A stretch of DNA of 64,000 nt from JAENWD01 sp963796915 (GCA_963796915.1 CAWCNI010000004.1:2108001-2172000); one strand, 5' to 3'; positions 36,734 to 49,333 are shown, numbered from the stretch's first letter. Numbers and translations are program-made. Notes: generated by a model from the sequence alone, not told the origin.

Positions 36734-37855
36734 CTAACGACGGCGGGGCTTTCCCGCAGAATCGACAGCGGTGCCGACGACGAGCCGCACGACCTCGTCG
36801 TAGCTGGCCACTCCGCTGGGGACGCGGTTGGCCTTCAGGAATCGATCGTAGGTGCGCCAGCTGACCGCGCGGACCAGAGGTTGCGCGCTGGACAGGCGAC
36901 GGGCGATCGCGTCGAGGTCGCTGCGCGGTCCGTCCGACAGGCCGCTGTCGAGCGCTGACAGACTGGCACGCGGCACGGCGCCGCGCAGCGTCATGTACAC
37001 CGACAGCCATCCGCTGTAGCGCGCGGCGGCATCCCCTTCGAGGCACGTGAGCCATCCGACGTAGCTCGCCTCGCTCTCGCGCGCCCAGCCCGCCAGGTGC
37101 CCCCACTCGTGCGCCAGCACGAACGGCCGCTCGACCGGCAGGACCTCGGGGTTGAGAATCACGTCCAGCCCGAACGGGTTCACCATGCCATCCACGCCGG
37201 CCCACCGGAAAAACGGCGTCAGCAGCGACGGCTTCGGCCGCCCACCCGTCGCCAGCCTGCCGGCACCGAGATCGCGCTGCGCGGCCACGAACGCCGGGAC
37301 CAGCCGCACGCGCACCGCGGCCAGGGTATCGGTGGCCGAGCGGTCCGCGTGCGCGGATTCGTACGCGCCGTTGACTTCGTCCACTGCCCGATGCGCGAAT
37401 GCCTCGACAGCCTGCGGCGTCACCCGCGATGCGTCGAAGTCCAGGCCGTCGGTGATCGGCAGGCGGCGGTAGTTGAGGCCCCACAGTGCGAGAAATACGA
37501 CGTACGCCGTCGCGCCGACCACGGCCACGTCGCCGGTCAGCACGAGCGCCGCGCGAGCGCGATTCGGCGTCGCGCGCACGACGCGGACGACGCGAAGGCA
37601 CAGCCAGAGACATGCGCCGACGACCAGCGGATCGAGCACTGCAAACGGCACGATGCTGGAGATCGACGTGACGATCGGCTGGAACAGGATGTAGATGCCG
37701 CGGGAATAGAGCCGGTCCACTGTTGCCGGTGCCATCGGCAGCACGGCCAGGGCGACCGCGGCAGCCACCAGCAGCAGACGCGGCCACCACCGCCGCGCTG
37801 GCGGCGCCGATCGCCGCGGCCTCACGCTACGCGACACGACCGCTGCGCGGGCCAT
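36734..37855 (-). CDS. DUF3810 family predicted membrane zinc metallopeptidase
   Basis: 373 residues. Three membrane helices lie in the first 125 residues (RLLLVAAAVALAVLPMAP, FAVLDPLVVGACLWLCLRVV, VAVVGATAYVVFLALWGLNY). A large extracytoplasmic domain follows with a zincin signature HEWGHLAGWARESEASYVGW, in which the two His and a downstream Glu are the likely zinc ligands. It also has the conserved GLNYRRLP and NPFGLDVILNPEV segments of DUF3810. Activity and substrate are not established. It lies 16 bp after an M49-like peptidase gene read in the same direction. Confidence 0.85.
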   Translation of the reverse strand: MARAAVVSRSVRPRRSAPPARRWWPRLLLVAAAVALAVLPMAPATVDRLYSRGIYILFQPIVTSISSIVPFAVLDPLVVGACLWLCLRVVRVVRATPNRARAALVLTGDVAVVGATAYVVFLALWGLNYRRLPITDGLDFDASRVTPQAVEAFAHRAVDEVNGAYESAHADRSATDTLAAVRVRLVPAFVAAQRDLGAGRLATGGRPKPSLLTPFFRWAGVDGMVNPFGLDVILNPEVLPVERPFVLAHEWGHLAGWARESEASYVGWLTCLEGDAAARYSGWLSVYMTLRGAVPRASLSALDSGLSDGPRSDLDAIARRLSSAQPLVRAVSWRTYDRFLKANRVPSGVASYDEVVRLVVGTAVDSAGKPRRR

Positions 37856-37871
37856 GCAGGACCGGCCGGCC

Positions 37872-39633
37872 CTAGCGGAGCTGCTGCTCCATCACGTCCG
37901 CGGTCGTGAACCGGGGCGCGATGTCCACTGGCACGTCGCTCAGCCGGTCGAGCACGCGCTTGACGTCGGGGCGGACGACAGCGGTTGCCACCAGGGCCTG
38001 CGCCGCCGCGTAGTCGCCGTGCGCCTGCAGCATCATGATCTGCCGCGTGAGCCCCTCGACGGCGCCGCGAATTTTCGCAGTGTCGATTGCGAACGTGCCG
38101 TCAGTGGCCACGGTGACGGCGCCCTGGTCGAGCAGGTAGTTCAACTGCAGCGCGATGCCCCGCCCGTGAGCCTCGTTGATCCCGAACCGGATCGAGCGGA
38201 ACGCCGAGGCCAGAAACGTCGTGTACATCGAGTCGGCGAGCTCCTTCCGGAGCACGCCGCGGTCCACCAGGTGCTGCAGCGCCCACAGGCCGGAGATGTC
38301 GGCCTTGGCCTCTTCGATGGTGCTGTAGGTGTCCTTCAGTGACTGCCGTACTGTCGTGGCCTTCCCCGCGACGCTGATGTTGTGCGGCCCGAGGCCGTGC
38401 ATCAGCTCGTGCATCAGGATGTGCGTGAAAAACGCCTCGAACGACACCTGCGCCTGCGCGTCCACGGCGAGGGCCACCTTCGCAATCGGCGTCAGCACCA
38501 GATCGAACTTCGCGTGCTGCACGTTCTTGAGCATCACCCGCTTGCTGCCCTTTTCCTTGATCACGCGCTCGTCATTGGGCAGGTTGAAGGCGGCGGTCTG
38601 CACGCCGCGATTGCCGTCGCCTGCGGCGAACACGAGGTTGACGACGCGGATCGGCGCCAGGGCGCCGAGCGACGGATTGCGCAGCGCGGGGTCGATCGGC
38701 AGGTGGTTCTCGATCTCCTGCAGCTCACCGCCGAGCGCCGCCAGCTTCGACGACTCGTCCGCGTCACGGACGGCGATGAACGCCTCGTAGGCCGCCTTGT
38801 AGTTGAACCACTCGTCCTCGTAGACCTCGTACGGCCCGAAGGTCGGCTCGATCGACGCGTCGAGCTCCATCCACGCGACGTCGCTCTTGTAGTAGTCGTC
38901 GGACAGCAGCGCGTCAGCGCGGGTCGTCAGGAACGCGCGCAGCGTCGGCTGGCTGGTGGCGTCGGCCGCGGCACGCAGCAGCCGCGCGGCTTCGACGAGC
39001 TCGCCCTGATACTCGACGTGATACGGCACCAGCGTGAATGGCGACGCCATCTGCATCGACTGCGGTTTCGGGGTCAGATGGTATTGCACGTCGTTTTGGC
39101 CGGCCTGCAGGTGGCGGACCGTCGTGAAGAATCCGGTCGCTCGTGCGTGCTCGTCGGCGGGCAGCGTCGCGATCCAGCGTTCGACATCCGCCTTCGATGC
39201 GTCAGCCGGGTAGAAATTCGCCTGCGGCGGCTTCTCGGCCGGGACGCCGGCCAGAAACGGCGCATTCCCGTCGAGCCGCGACCATGCGCCCTTGTTGACG
39301 AGGAAGTACCTGCAGGCGGGCGCGGCCGAGCGGCGAGTCATCGCCGACCAGCTCCATCAGCAGCGCTTCGTTGCCGGCCCAGACCTGCCGCAGGAAAATC
39401 GCGTCCACGAGTCGGCTCGCCTTGACGAGCAGGCCGAGCGCACGCTGCTCGCCTGGCGGCAGCGACGAGACGTCGGCGCTGATCTCAACCGGCGCGAAGC
39501 GCGCGGCCATGGCCTGGAGTTGTTGCGCGGTGGGTGGCGGCTGATTGTCTGCGAGCAGCATGAGTGGAAAGAGAAGGATGGAACAGAAGACTGCGGCCGA
39601 ACTGATGCCCGACCCTGCGAGACGCGTGCGCAC
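37872..39633 (-). CDS. Secreted M49-like zinc peptidase (dipeptidyl-peptidase III-related), one consensus indel
   Basis: GTG start at 39633 gives a signal peptide (SSAAVFCSILLFPLMLLAD). The protein of about 586 residues carries HELMHGLGPH and, about 50 residues later, STIEEAKADISGLW, the paired zinc motifs of M49-like bacterial peptidases. The frame breaks near 39317, between GDDSPLGRAR and RYFLVNKGAWSRLDG, where CTG-C-AGG-TAC reads as a leucine codon with both G and C as third base. Classical DPP III has HELLGH, so this is a divergent branch. It probably cuts peptides in the periplasm. Confidence 0.85.
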
Positions 39634-39651
39634 TCAGCGCTCCTCCTGGGG

Positions 39652-39683
39652 ACCCGTGACCCTGTGAACCCGTGACCCTGTGA
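39652..39683. repeat. Two 16-bp tandem units (ACCCGTGACCCTGTGA)
   Basis: Exact copies at 39652-39667 and 39668-39683, followed by degenerate ACCTGTAG and GCCTGTGCGCC pieces to 39715. It fills the gap between yqgE and the M49-like peptidase gene. Confidence 0.85.
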
Positions 39684-39712
39684 ACCTGTAGACCGTGTGC
39701 GCCTGTGCGCCT

Positions 39713-40267
39713 TCAGTGCACCCCGCTCCCGAGCTGCAGGCTCCCGGGCTCTGTGCCCAGCAGCCGAATCGCCTGCTCCCACATCTTGTCCGCCGGCGTC
39801 TTGAAGACGACGTCGAGGGCGATGGCCGCGGTGAGCCACGCCGAGGCCGCCACTTCCTCGTCCAGCTGCCCGGGGCCCCAGCCGGCGTAGCCGGCGATCA
39901 GGCGGGCGCGCGACTGGTCCGGCGACGCGATCACTTCCTGCAGCACGCGGGCGGAGGTCGAAAGGTAGACGCCGTCGCAGACGCGCACGGCGCGCTCGTC
40001 GAGCGTCGGGTCGTTGATCAGAATCCAGCTGCGCTCGGGCTCGACGGGACCGCCAATCCAGACTTCCACTTCCTGTTCGGTGGCGGCGTCGGGATCGTCC
40101 TGCGGCACGATGCGCGCGGTGGTCGTGACCGGCCGATTCAGCACCAGCCCGAACGCGCCGTCGGTGTCGTGCTGACAGAGCAGCACCACGGAGCGGGCGA
40201 AGTTGGGGTCGTCGAGCTGCGGCATCGACAGCAGGAGCGACGGTGCGAGCGTGTCCAACTCGGTCAT
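39713..40267 (-). CDS. yqgE: YqgE/AlgH family protein
   Basis: A 184-residue cytoplasmic protein (start ATG 40267). The family signature is clear: APSLLLSMPQLDDPNFARSV, VLLCQHDTDGAFGLVLNRPV, VWIGGPVEPERSWILI, and a C-terminal ARLIAGYAGWGPGQLDEEVA. AlgH was first linked to alginate regulation, but its biochemical role is unsettled. The gene lies 35 bp downstream of queG in the same direction. Confidence 0.93.
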   Translation of the reverse strand: MTELDTLAPSLLLSMPQLDDPNFARSVVLLCQHDTDGAFGLVLNRPVTTTARIVPQDDPDAATEQEVEVWIGGPVEPERSWILINDPTLDERAVRVCDGVYLSTSARVLQEVIASPDQSRARLIAGYAGWGPGQLDEEVAASAWLTAAIALDVVFKTPADKMWEQAIRLLGTEPGSLQLGSGVH

Positions 40268-40302
40268 GGATCGATCATATCGTGACGCGCGGGCCGTACC
40301 AC

Positions 40303-41352
40303 TCAATTCGTCCCGGCCAGCCTGGCGCGCGCCCATGCCAGGTGGGCAGCCACGACCGGATCCTGCAGGCTCTCGCGCGCGGGATCGGCATCGCCGTTCA
40401 ACTCCAGGGCGGTCAGACCGCCGGCGCCGTTGCCAATCGCCACCGCCAGGTTGCGGCGCAGAGTCGCCACACCGGCGCGGGCGATGGGGGTGTCCGCCAG
40501 CAGCGCCTCGAGGCCGGCGTCGCTCATCCCCCACAAGCGGCGCACGTCTGCCGGGTCGAACTCCGCACGCGGCGCCCACTCGGGAGCGTCCGAGACGCCG
40601 GCGTGCCGGTTCCACGGGCAGACGTCCTGGCAGATGTCGCAGCCATAGATCAGACCTCCCAGCGCCGGCCGCAGCGGCTCAGGGATCTCACGGCGCTGCT
40701 CGATGGTCAGGTACGAGATGCACCGCGTCGCGTCGAGCTCGTGCGGGCCCACCAGCGCCCCGGTCGGACACGCCGACAGGCACGCCGTGCACTCGCCGCA
40801 CTGGTCCACGCCGGCCGCATCAGCCGCGAGGGGCAGGCTGCAGATGACACAGCCGAGGAAGATCCACGATCCGATCTCCGGGTTGATCAGGCAGGTGTTC
40901 TTCCCTATCCACCCAAGCCCCGCGTACTGCGCGTAGACGCGCTCCTGCACCGGACCGGTATCGACGTAGACGCGGGTGTCGAACGGCTCCGGATGCACCT
41001 GACGCATCCACTCGACGAGGCCGTCGAGCCGCTGCCGCACGACGACGTGGTAGTCGTCGCCCCAGGCATAGCGCGAGACGACAGCGTCGCCGCTGCCGCG
41101 CTCCGCGGTGTGCGGCTTGTCCGTGTTGTAGAGCGTGGCGGTGACGATGACCGACTGCGCGGTGGGCTCGGCCGCGCGCACCTCACGGCGCTTCTTCGCC
41201 GATCGCGCCAGGTACGTCATGACGCCGGCGTGACCGCGCCGCAGCCAGGTGTCGAGAAACAACAGTTCGGGAAACGGGCCCACCGGCGCGACGCCGCACT
41301 TGTCGAATCCAAGTTCCACGGCGTGTCGCTTGACCTGTTCTGCGGTCAGCAT
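40303..41352 (-). CDS. queG: Epoxyqueuosine reductase
   Basis: 349 residues, full length. Signatures are YVDTGPVQERVYAQYAGLGW, IGKNTCLINPEIGSWIFLG, and two 4Fe-4S motifs, CGECTACLSACPTGALVGP and CDICQDVCPWNRH. A short C-terminal helical region (TLRRNLAVAIGNG) resembles the HEAT-like end of QueG. It reduces epoxyqueuosine to queuosine in tRNA using cobalamin and iron-sulfur clusters, the last step of queuosine synthesis. Confidence 0.96.
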   Translation of the reverse strand: MLTAEQVKRHAVELGFDKCGVAPVGPFPELLFLDTWLRRGHAGVMTYLARSAKKRREVRAAEPTAQSVIVTATLYNTDKPHTAERGSGDAVVSRYAWGDDYHVVVRQRLDGLVEWMRQVHPEPFDTRVYVDTGPVQERVYAQYAGLGWIGKNTCLINPEIGSWIFLGCVICSLPLAADAAGVDQCGECTACLSACPTGALVGPHELDATRCISYLTIEQRREIPEPLRPALGGLIYGCDICQDVCPWNRHAGVSDAPEWAPRAEFDPADVRRLWGMSDAGLEALLADTPIARAGVATLRRNLAVAIGNGAGGLTALELNGDADPARESLQDPVVAAHLAWARARLAGTN

Positions 41353-41370
41353 GGAGTCAGGGCGGATCGG

Positions 41371-42111
41371 TCAGCGCGGCGACCGCATGGCGTCCAGCCG
41401 GTTGCGCGCGGCCAGGATGTCGCGCTTCAGGCGCTTGATCATGTCGCTCACGAGGTCCTTGCCTCGCGAGGCGGCCTCGTCCACCAGGGCTTTCAGCTTC
41501 CCGATCGGCGCGTCCCTCAGCGCCGCCAGATCGCCGGCGTACGCGGTCAGCTGCTCCTCGATTTCGGCGATGCGTCGCACGAGCCGCAATCGCGTGGCCT
41601 GGGCGTCGGCCGCCGGGACTGTCTCTGGACGGCGCGCCCAGGCCTGGAGAATCGACCGCAGGCGGTCTTCGTCGCCAAGGGCATAAGCCCGGTTGGCCTC
41701 GACCATCAGCGCGTGACGGCGGTCGCGCGCCAGATCGTCGTCTGCGAGATCCGGATGCACTGCCTTGGCCACGTCCCGAAACAGTCGGCGCACGGCGTCT
41801 GTGGTGTAGCGAGGTTGAGCGGGAATTCTCGGGCCCTGCGTCGAGGCGTTCGGCTCCGCGGCCTCGCGCTCCGCCCGCCTGGCGAGCTCCCCCGATTCAG
41901 CCTCGGCGATCGCGCGATCGAGCTCGTCGAGCTCGTCATGCAGCAGGCCCACCTCGTGCCGGTATCGAATCTTGAAGGCGTCGAGGTCTGCGGTCACCCG
42001 CGCGACCTCGGCGTCGCGTTCGCGCAGCACGCTCTCGAGCTCCGTCACCCGCGCCCGCAACTCCTCGAGGTCCTGTTGCCCGGGCGGCCAGGACGGGATG
42101 AGGGTGGTCAT
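41371..42111 (-). CDS. Coiled-coil protein with J-domain-like segment, 246 residues
   Basis: The N-terminal third is a predicted coiled coil (LEELRARVTELESVLRERDA, VGLLHDELDELDRAIAEAES). The centre, RRLFRDVAKAVHPDLADDD followed by RRHALMVEANRAYALGDEDR, resembles helices II and III of a J domain with the HPD loop preserved in AVHPDLA. A second coiled coil and a basic C-terminus follow. J domains stimulate Hsp70/DnaK; without helix I and a G/F region, a co-chaperone role is only suggested. It lies 15 bp from acnA and 18 bp from queG, all read in the same direction. Confidence 0.75.
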   Translation of the reverse strand: MTTLIPSWPPGQQDLEELRARVTELESVLRERDAEVARVTADLDAFKIRYRHEVGLLHDELDELDRAIAEAESGELARRAEREAAEPNASTQGPRIPAQPRYTTDAVRRLFRDVAKAVHPDLADDDLARDRRHALMVEANRAYALGDEDRLRSILQAWARRPETVPAADAQATRLRLVRRIAEIEEQLTAYAGDLAALRDAPIGKLKALVDEAASRGKDLVSDMIKRLKRDILAARNRLDAMRSPR

Positions 42112-42126
42112 CCGGGCCGAGCTCCC

Positions 42127-44805
<2,679 letters not shown>

Positions 44806-44879
44806 GGGGACGGCCGTCAGAGTGGTCCGAGACCTCCGATCATATCGCGGCTGCGGCGGAAGGGGTACACTCGGCGCCC

Positions 44880-46103
44880 ATGACGGCGCCGTCACAGCCG
44901 CCCGACAACGACCACGCGACGCTCTTCGTCCTCCGCCTCGGGCAGGCCTTGCACGCGTCCGGCCACCCGGCCCACAGCCTCGAGGACATCCTCAGCCACG
45001 TCTGCAGCCAATTGGGCCTGATCGGGCAGTTCTTCACGACGCCGACCGCGATCATGGCGGGGTTCGGGCCGCTCGACCAGCAGCGGACGTTCCTGATCCG
45101 CGTCCAGCCCGGCGAGTTGAATCTGGGCCGGCTCGCCGCGCTCGACGAGATCGCGCGCCAGGTCGGCAGCGGCGCGCTCTCGCCAAACGAGGGCTCGCTG
45201 GGCGTCGCGCAGGTCGTGACGCGCAAGCCGACGTATCCGTGGTGGCTGCGCGTTGCCGGCTACGGCATCGTCTCGGCGGCGGGCTGCCAGTTTCTCGGCG
45301 GCGGCGCGACCGATGTCGTCGTCGGGATCGGCGTCGGCGTGATGATTGGGCTGCTTGGCCTGCTCTTCCGTCGCTATACGATTTCCGCGCACATCTTCGA
45401 GCTGACGGCCAGCTTCGTCGCGTCGGTGATGGTCACCCTGCTGGCCGCCTCGGGCTGGCGGCTCTCGGTGCCGACGACAACACTGGCGGGCCTCATCACG
45501 ATCCTCCCGGGCCTGACTGTCACGGCGGGGATGACGGAGTTGGCGAGCCGTCATCTCTCATCTGGATCGGCCCGCCTGAGCGCGGCGTTCATTGTCTTTG
45601 CCGCGATGACGTTCGGCGTCGCCCTTGGCAACTCCACCGTCAACGAGATCTACGGCGTGACTGTGCGATCGATGCACTCCGCGCCGCTGCCGTGGTTCAG
45701 TCAGTACGTCGCGCTGGCCGTGGCGCCGTTCGGGTTCTCGCTGCTGCTGCGAGCGCGGCCGCGCGACATCCCGCTGATCTTCATGGTCAGCCTGCTCGGC
45801 TACGTCAGCTTTCAGTTCGGCGCGGCACACCTCGGTCAGGTGCTCGGCGCGTCCATCGGCGCGCTGGCCGTCGGCGTGGCCGGCAACGTGGCCGAGCGCC
45901 TGAAGTTCGCGCCCTCGTCGGTGGCCCAGGTGCCGGGCGTCCTGCTCCTCGTCCCCGGCAGCATCGGCTACCGCAGCCTGACGCTGCTGTTGAACCAGAA
46001 CTTCGACACCGGGCTGTCAGCCGGCGTGACGATGGTGCTGACGGCCTTTGGCCTGGCCGGCGGGCTCATCATCGCCAACGTGCTGGTGCCGCCCACCAAG
46101 TAA
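44880..46103 (+). CDS. Threonine/serine exporter, ThrE family
   Basis: 407 residues. The N-terminal soluble portion (LRLGQALHASGHPAHSLEDI, VQPGELNLGRLAALDEIARQ) and about ten membrane helices match the fused ThrE architecture (ThrP-like first half, DUF3815-like second half; SFQFGAAHLGQVLGASIGAL, VAQVPGVLLLVPGSIGYRSL). ThrE exports threonine and serine by proton antiport in Corynebacterium. The threonine pathway lies 8 kb downstream in the window but not in the same operon. Confidence 0.9.
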   Translation: MTAPSQPPDNDHATLFVLRLGQALHASGHPAHSLEDILSHVCSQLGLIGQFFTTPTAIMAGFGPLDQQRTFLIRVQPGELNLGRLAALDEIARQVGSGALSPNEGSLGVAQVVTRKPTYPWWLRVAGYGIVSAAGCQFLGGGATDVVVGIGVGVMIGLLGLLFRRYTISAHIFELTASFVASVMVTLLAASGWRLSVPTTTLAGLITILPGLTVTAGMTELASRHLSSGSARLSAAFIVFAAMTFGVALGNSTVNEIYGVTVRSMHSAPLPWFSQYVALAVAPFGFSLLLRARPRDIPLIFMVSLLGYVSFQFGAAHLGQVLGASIGALAVGVAGNVAERLKFAPSSVAQVPGVLLLVPGSIGYRSLTLLLNQNFDTGLSAGVTMVLTAFGLAGGLIIANVLVPPTK

Positions 46104-46125
46104 GCCGTCGAAAGGAACGCGCGTC

Positions 46126-46779
46126 ATGGATCGGCCGACAACTCCGCGTACGACAGTCAGGCAGAAGCCGCAGCGCGGTCACTACGACCGCGCGACGATC
46201 ATGGCGATTCTCGACGAAGGCCTCGTCTGCCATGTCGGGTTCGTGGCCGACGGCTCGCCGGTCGTCATTCCAACCGGGTACGCGCGCGATGGCGATCGTC
46301 TGCTGCTGCACGGCGGCGTGGCCAGCCGGCTGCTCGGCGTGCTTGGCGACGGCGCGGAGGTGTCGATCGCCGTGACGCTGGTCGACGGGATCGTGCTGGC
46401 GGACGCCGCGTTCAGGCACTCGATGAACTATCGATCGGTGGTGCTGTTCGGCCGCGCCACGGCGATCACCGATCCGGCGTTGAAGACTCGCGCGATGCAC
46501 GCGTTCACTGAGCACATCGTGCCGGGCCGGTGGGACGACCTGCCGCCGCCGACCGCGCAGGAAATCAACGCGACCGCTGTCGTCGAAGTGCCGATCGACG
46601 AGGTGTCTGCCAAGGTACGGACCGGTCCGCCGATTGCCGGCCCGCTGCCGCCGAAGCCGGGCCTCTGGCGCGGTGTCGCGAACTTCACGACGACTGTCGC
46701 CGGCTACGTGCCTGTCGAGGACAGCGTCCCCGCCGTGCCGGAGTATCTGCGAGCGTATCGGCGGCCGAAGCAAGGCTGA
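46126..46779 (+). CDS. Flavin-nucleotide-binding pyridoxamine-5'-phosphate oxidase-like protein
   Basis: 217 residues; AAAGGAA lies 8 bp before the ATG. It has the split-barrel signature of the NimA/PPOX-related group: IMAILDEGLVCHVGFVADGS, VVIPTGYARDGDRLLLHGGV, ASRLLGVLGDGAEVSIAVTL, HSMNYRSVVLFGRA, and AMHAFTEHIVPGRWDDLP. Members bind FMN and often have unknown substrates. It follows the exporter gene by 22 bp and is probably cotranscribed. It is an enzyme fold without a confirmed reaction. Confidence 0.88.
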   Translation: MDRPTTPRTTVRQKPQRGHYDRATIMAILDEGLVCHVGFVADGSPVVIPTGYARDGDRLLLHGGVASRLLGVLGDGAEVSIAVTLVDGIVLADAAFRHSMNYRSVVLFGRATAITDPALKTRAMHAFTEHIVPGRWDDLPPPTAQEINATAVVEVPIDEVSAKVRTGPPIAGPLPPKPGLWRGVANFTTTVAGYVPVEDSVPAVPEYLRAYRRPKQG

Positions 46780-46835
46780 CGCCGGCCACTCCCGCAGCGC
46801 GCGTCCAGTCGGAGCGCGCGGCGCTCCACTGTCGA

Positions 46836-47084
46836 TCAACCGCAGATGATCGCGTCGGGGCAGGAGGCCGCCTGCGTCCCGAACAGCGCATACGGTCGTG
46901 TCGTCGCTGCCGGGCAATCGACCCCGGACTTGCAGCTGCTGCGACAGCGGTCGGGCAGCACGAGGTTGCGCTGCAGCACGCACCGCCCCGGCGGCACCGG
47001 CGGCGCCGTCTTCGTCGCGTCGACGAGAGCGAGCGCCGCCAGGACCAGCAACGCGATCAGCGATCCGCCGAACAGCCACTTCAT
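46836..47084 (-). CDS. Small secreted cysteine-rich protein, 82 residues
   Basis: A signal or anchor helix (LFGGSLIALLVLAALALVDA) is followed by about 58 residues with six cysteines (CVLQRN, CRSSCKSGVDC, SCPDAIIC), which could form three disulfides. I recognise no family. It lies 48 bp downstream of the large NHL-repeat protein in the same direction and may be secreted with it. The cysteine content and the clear signal make a chance frame less likely, but the gene is short. Confidence 0.6.
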   Translation of the reverse strand: MKWLFGGSLIALLVLAALALVDATKTAPPVPPGRCVLQRNLVLPDRCRSSCKSGVDCPAATTRPYALFGTQAASCPDAIICG

Positions 47085-47132
47085 GGCGTCTCCTCTCTGC
47101 TGTGTTCCGTCACGGGTGAACAGCCCGGTTGG

Positions 47133-49112
47133 TCACTCGCCGCTGCTGAAGAACCAGCTGATGGTGATTTGCCTGCCGCCGAAGAGGTTCCAGAACGCCG
47201 CCTCGTCGAAGGTGGCGAAGTCCTCGTAGCCGCTGCTGTCCCAGCACCCGAGGAACCAGAACTGGCAGAACCCGCGGCTCAGCGCCAGCGTCGTGGTGTC
47301 GGTCTTGCTGATCAGGAACGAACCGCTCTGGCCGGTCTTGAGCCGCACCGTCTGGGACGTGGCGCGGCAGTTGGCAGAGTTGACCGACCGCATGCCCTTG
47401 TCCCACGAGGTGGAGTTCGAGAGGGTGATCGAAGCCTGATCCGATCGCAACGGCATCGTCGCCTTGCTGACCGTGATGACCCAGCCTGCCTGTCCGGTGG
47501 TGCTCCTCGCGCCGATCGTGAACGAGGTCTTCGCCGGCGTCGCCGCCTTCGACGCATACAGCATCGTCGTGGCGCCGGAGAGCGGCAACACCTCGGGGAG
47601 TCCGGGTGAGGTGCCGCCGATCGAGCCGACGACAGTGCCGCCGATGCAGGCGGATTTCGTGCCGAGGTCGGCGGGAATGGCCGCGAGGACTTCGATCCCG
47701 ACACCCGCCTGCGCGCTCACGCCAAGCGCGGTGTTCGCGGCGTTGAGGGGCACGGCCAGCTTGGCCGGTGACGCCGTCGCCGGTGCCGTCAACGAGAGCG
47801 TGGAGGACACGGTGCTGTTCGCTGTGACGGCGACTGTCGACGGCGCGTAACTCGTCGTCACCGCGTTCGGCAGGTAGGCGCCGGTGATCAGGTCCAGGCA
47901 GCACCCGTTGCTGTCGAGCGTGACGGAGTTCTGGAAGGAGCCAAGCGATGTGACGCTGACCGCGGTGGTGCCGGTCTGTCCGGGGAAGATGAACAGGGGA
48001 TTGGGGTCGACGAGCGAATCGAGCGGCCTCGGCGGATAGCCGGTCGTAGCCGAAATCGCGATGCTGCCCCCGAAGATTGACGCGAAGACACCGGCGGCAG
48101 TGAAGCGCTGGATACGCTCGTTGAGGACGTCGGCCACGTAGACGTCGGTGTTCGGGGACACCGCGACGTCGGCGGGCGTGCGGAATTCGCCGTTGCCGGT
48201 GCCGCGCGCGCCAAAGGCGCGGATGAACGTGCCCGCGCTGCTGAACTGCTGGATGCGGTTGTTGATGGTGTCGGTCACATAGAGGCCGCCGCTCGCGTCG
48301 AGGGCCAGCCCGCCAGGGTTGATGAACTGACCCGCGCCGCTGCCCTGGATCGGCGTGGAGCACGTCGCCGCGGTGCACGCGAAGGCGTTGCTTCGCTGGT
48401 TGGCGAGGTCGCAGTTGGCTCCCGACGTGCAGCCTCCGCTCCAGCCGGTGAACGTCGCGCTCTGGATGTTGCCGGCAGCATTGGACACGATCCGCCAGCG
48501 CTGGATCCGCTGATTTCCCGGGTCCGAGATGTAGGCGTTGCCGGCGGTGTCGATCACGATGTCTGAGGGGCCGCCGGCCAGGATCGAGAACTGACCGTCG
48601 CCGGTGCCGGACTGACCGCCCCAGGAGCCGAAGTAGGTGGCGCCATCCGAGGAGAACTTCTGGATGGTCATGTTCTGGTTGTCGAGGACGTAGACACGGT
48701 TCTGCGCGTCGACGGCAATCGCCCGCGGCTTGCGGAACTGGCGCTGGCCCGTGCCGTAGGTGCCCCACTTCGTGACGAAGGCGCCGGTGGCCGCATTGAA
48801 CTTCTGCACCCGCGCATTGCCGACGTCAGCGACGTAGACGAACCCGACGCCGTCGGTCGCGATGCCGGCGGGGTTCTCGAACTGCCCGTCGCCGCTGCCC
48901 TGGCTGCCCTTCTGCCAGCCGAGCGCGCCGTTGGGCCCGTACATGTCGATGCGCTGGCGCTGGTTCTCGCAGATGAGGACGTTGGTGCTGCGATCGATGG
49001 CCACGGAGACCGGATAGAGGAACTGCCCGCCGGGTTGGGTATGCACAACCTGCGCTGCCAGGAGCGCAACGACGACGGCGACGAGCGTGCCTCGAACGCG
49101 GGATGACGTCAT
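47133..49112 (-). CDS. Secreted NHL-repeat beta-propeller protein, 659 residues
   Basis: A signal peptide (VAVVVALLAAQVVHTQ) precedes five or six NHL repeats between residues 30 and 345. Each reads roughly G-x-G-x-G-x-F-x-x-P-x-G-I-A-x-D, then V-Y-V-A-D-x-x-N-x-R-I-Q-x-F (GDGQFENPAGIATDGVGFVY, FINPGGLALDASGGLYVTDT, FRTPADVAVSPNTDVYVADV). The C-terminal 310 residues are Ser/Thr-rich beta-sandwich-like with cysteine pairs (GCCLDL, FCQFWFLGCW). NHL propellers bind proteins, sugars or nucleic acids. No C-terminal sorting tail is seen, so it is probably released or periplasmic. Confidence 0.87.
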   Translation of the reverse strand: MTSSRVRGTLVAVVVALLAAQVVHTQPGGQFLYPVSVAIDRSTNVLICENQRQRIDMYGPNGALGWQKGSQGSGDGQFENPAGIATDGVGFVYVADVGNARVQKFNAATGAFVTKWGTYGTGQRQFRKPRAIAVDAQNRVYVLDNQNMTIQKFSSDGATYFGSWGGQSGTGDGQFSILAGGPSDIVIDTAGNAYISDPGNQRIQRWRIVSNAAGNIQSATFTGWSGGCTSGANCDLANQRSNAFACTAATCSTPIQGSGAGQFINPGGLALDASGGLYVTDTINNRIQQFSSAGTFIRAFGARGTGNGEFRTPADVAVSPNTDVYVADVLNERIQRFTAAGVFASIFGGSIAISATTGYPPRPLDSLVDPNPLFIFPGQTGTTAVSVTSLGSFQNSVTLDSNGCCLDLITGAYLPNAVTTSYAPSTVAVTANSTVSSTLSLTAPATASPAKLAVPLNAANTALGVSAQAGVGIEVLAAIPADLGTKSACIGGTVVGSIGGTSPGLPEVLPLSGATTMLYASKAATPAKTSFTIGARSTTGQAGWVITVSKATMPLRSDQASITLSNSTSWDKGMRSVNSANCRATSQTVRLKTGQSGSFLISKTDTTTLALSRGFCQFWFLGCWDSSGYEDFATFDEAAFWNLFGGRQITISWFFSSGE

Positions 49113-49333
49113 CTTCCCTCCCTGCGTGCAGACCTGTGGATGGACCGACCTATTCGGCTATTCGCGCGACTCGCCGCTGCGCCTGTGCCCCTATGCGCCT
49201 TTTGCAGAGAATACGGCTCACACGCGATGCCGGGAAGACAACTTGTGCGAATTGGCCGGAGGCTGATGGCCGATCTGAGGCCCGGTCCTGCAGAGGCGGG
49301 CCCGCCGGACGAAGCTCGCCAGATCCCGGGTAG

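Noticed and set aside
36472..36864. Frame MPARRAWTAVKG... through the heptamer array
   Set aside because: Its coding content is the GGGCTAC repeat (GYGLRAT words) and it runs into the DUF3810 gene on the other strand.
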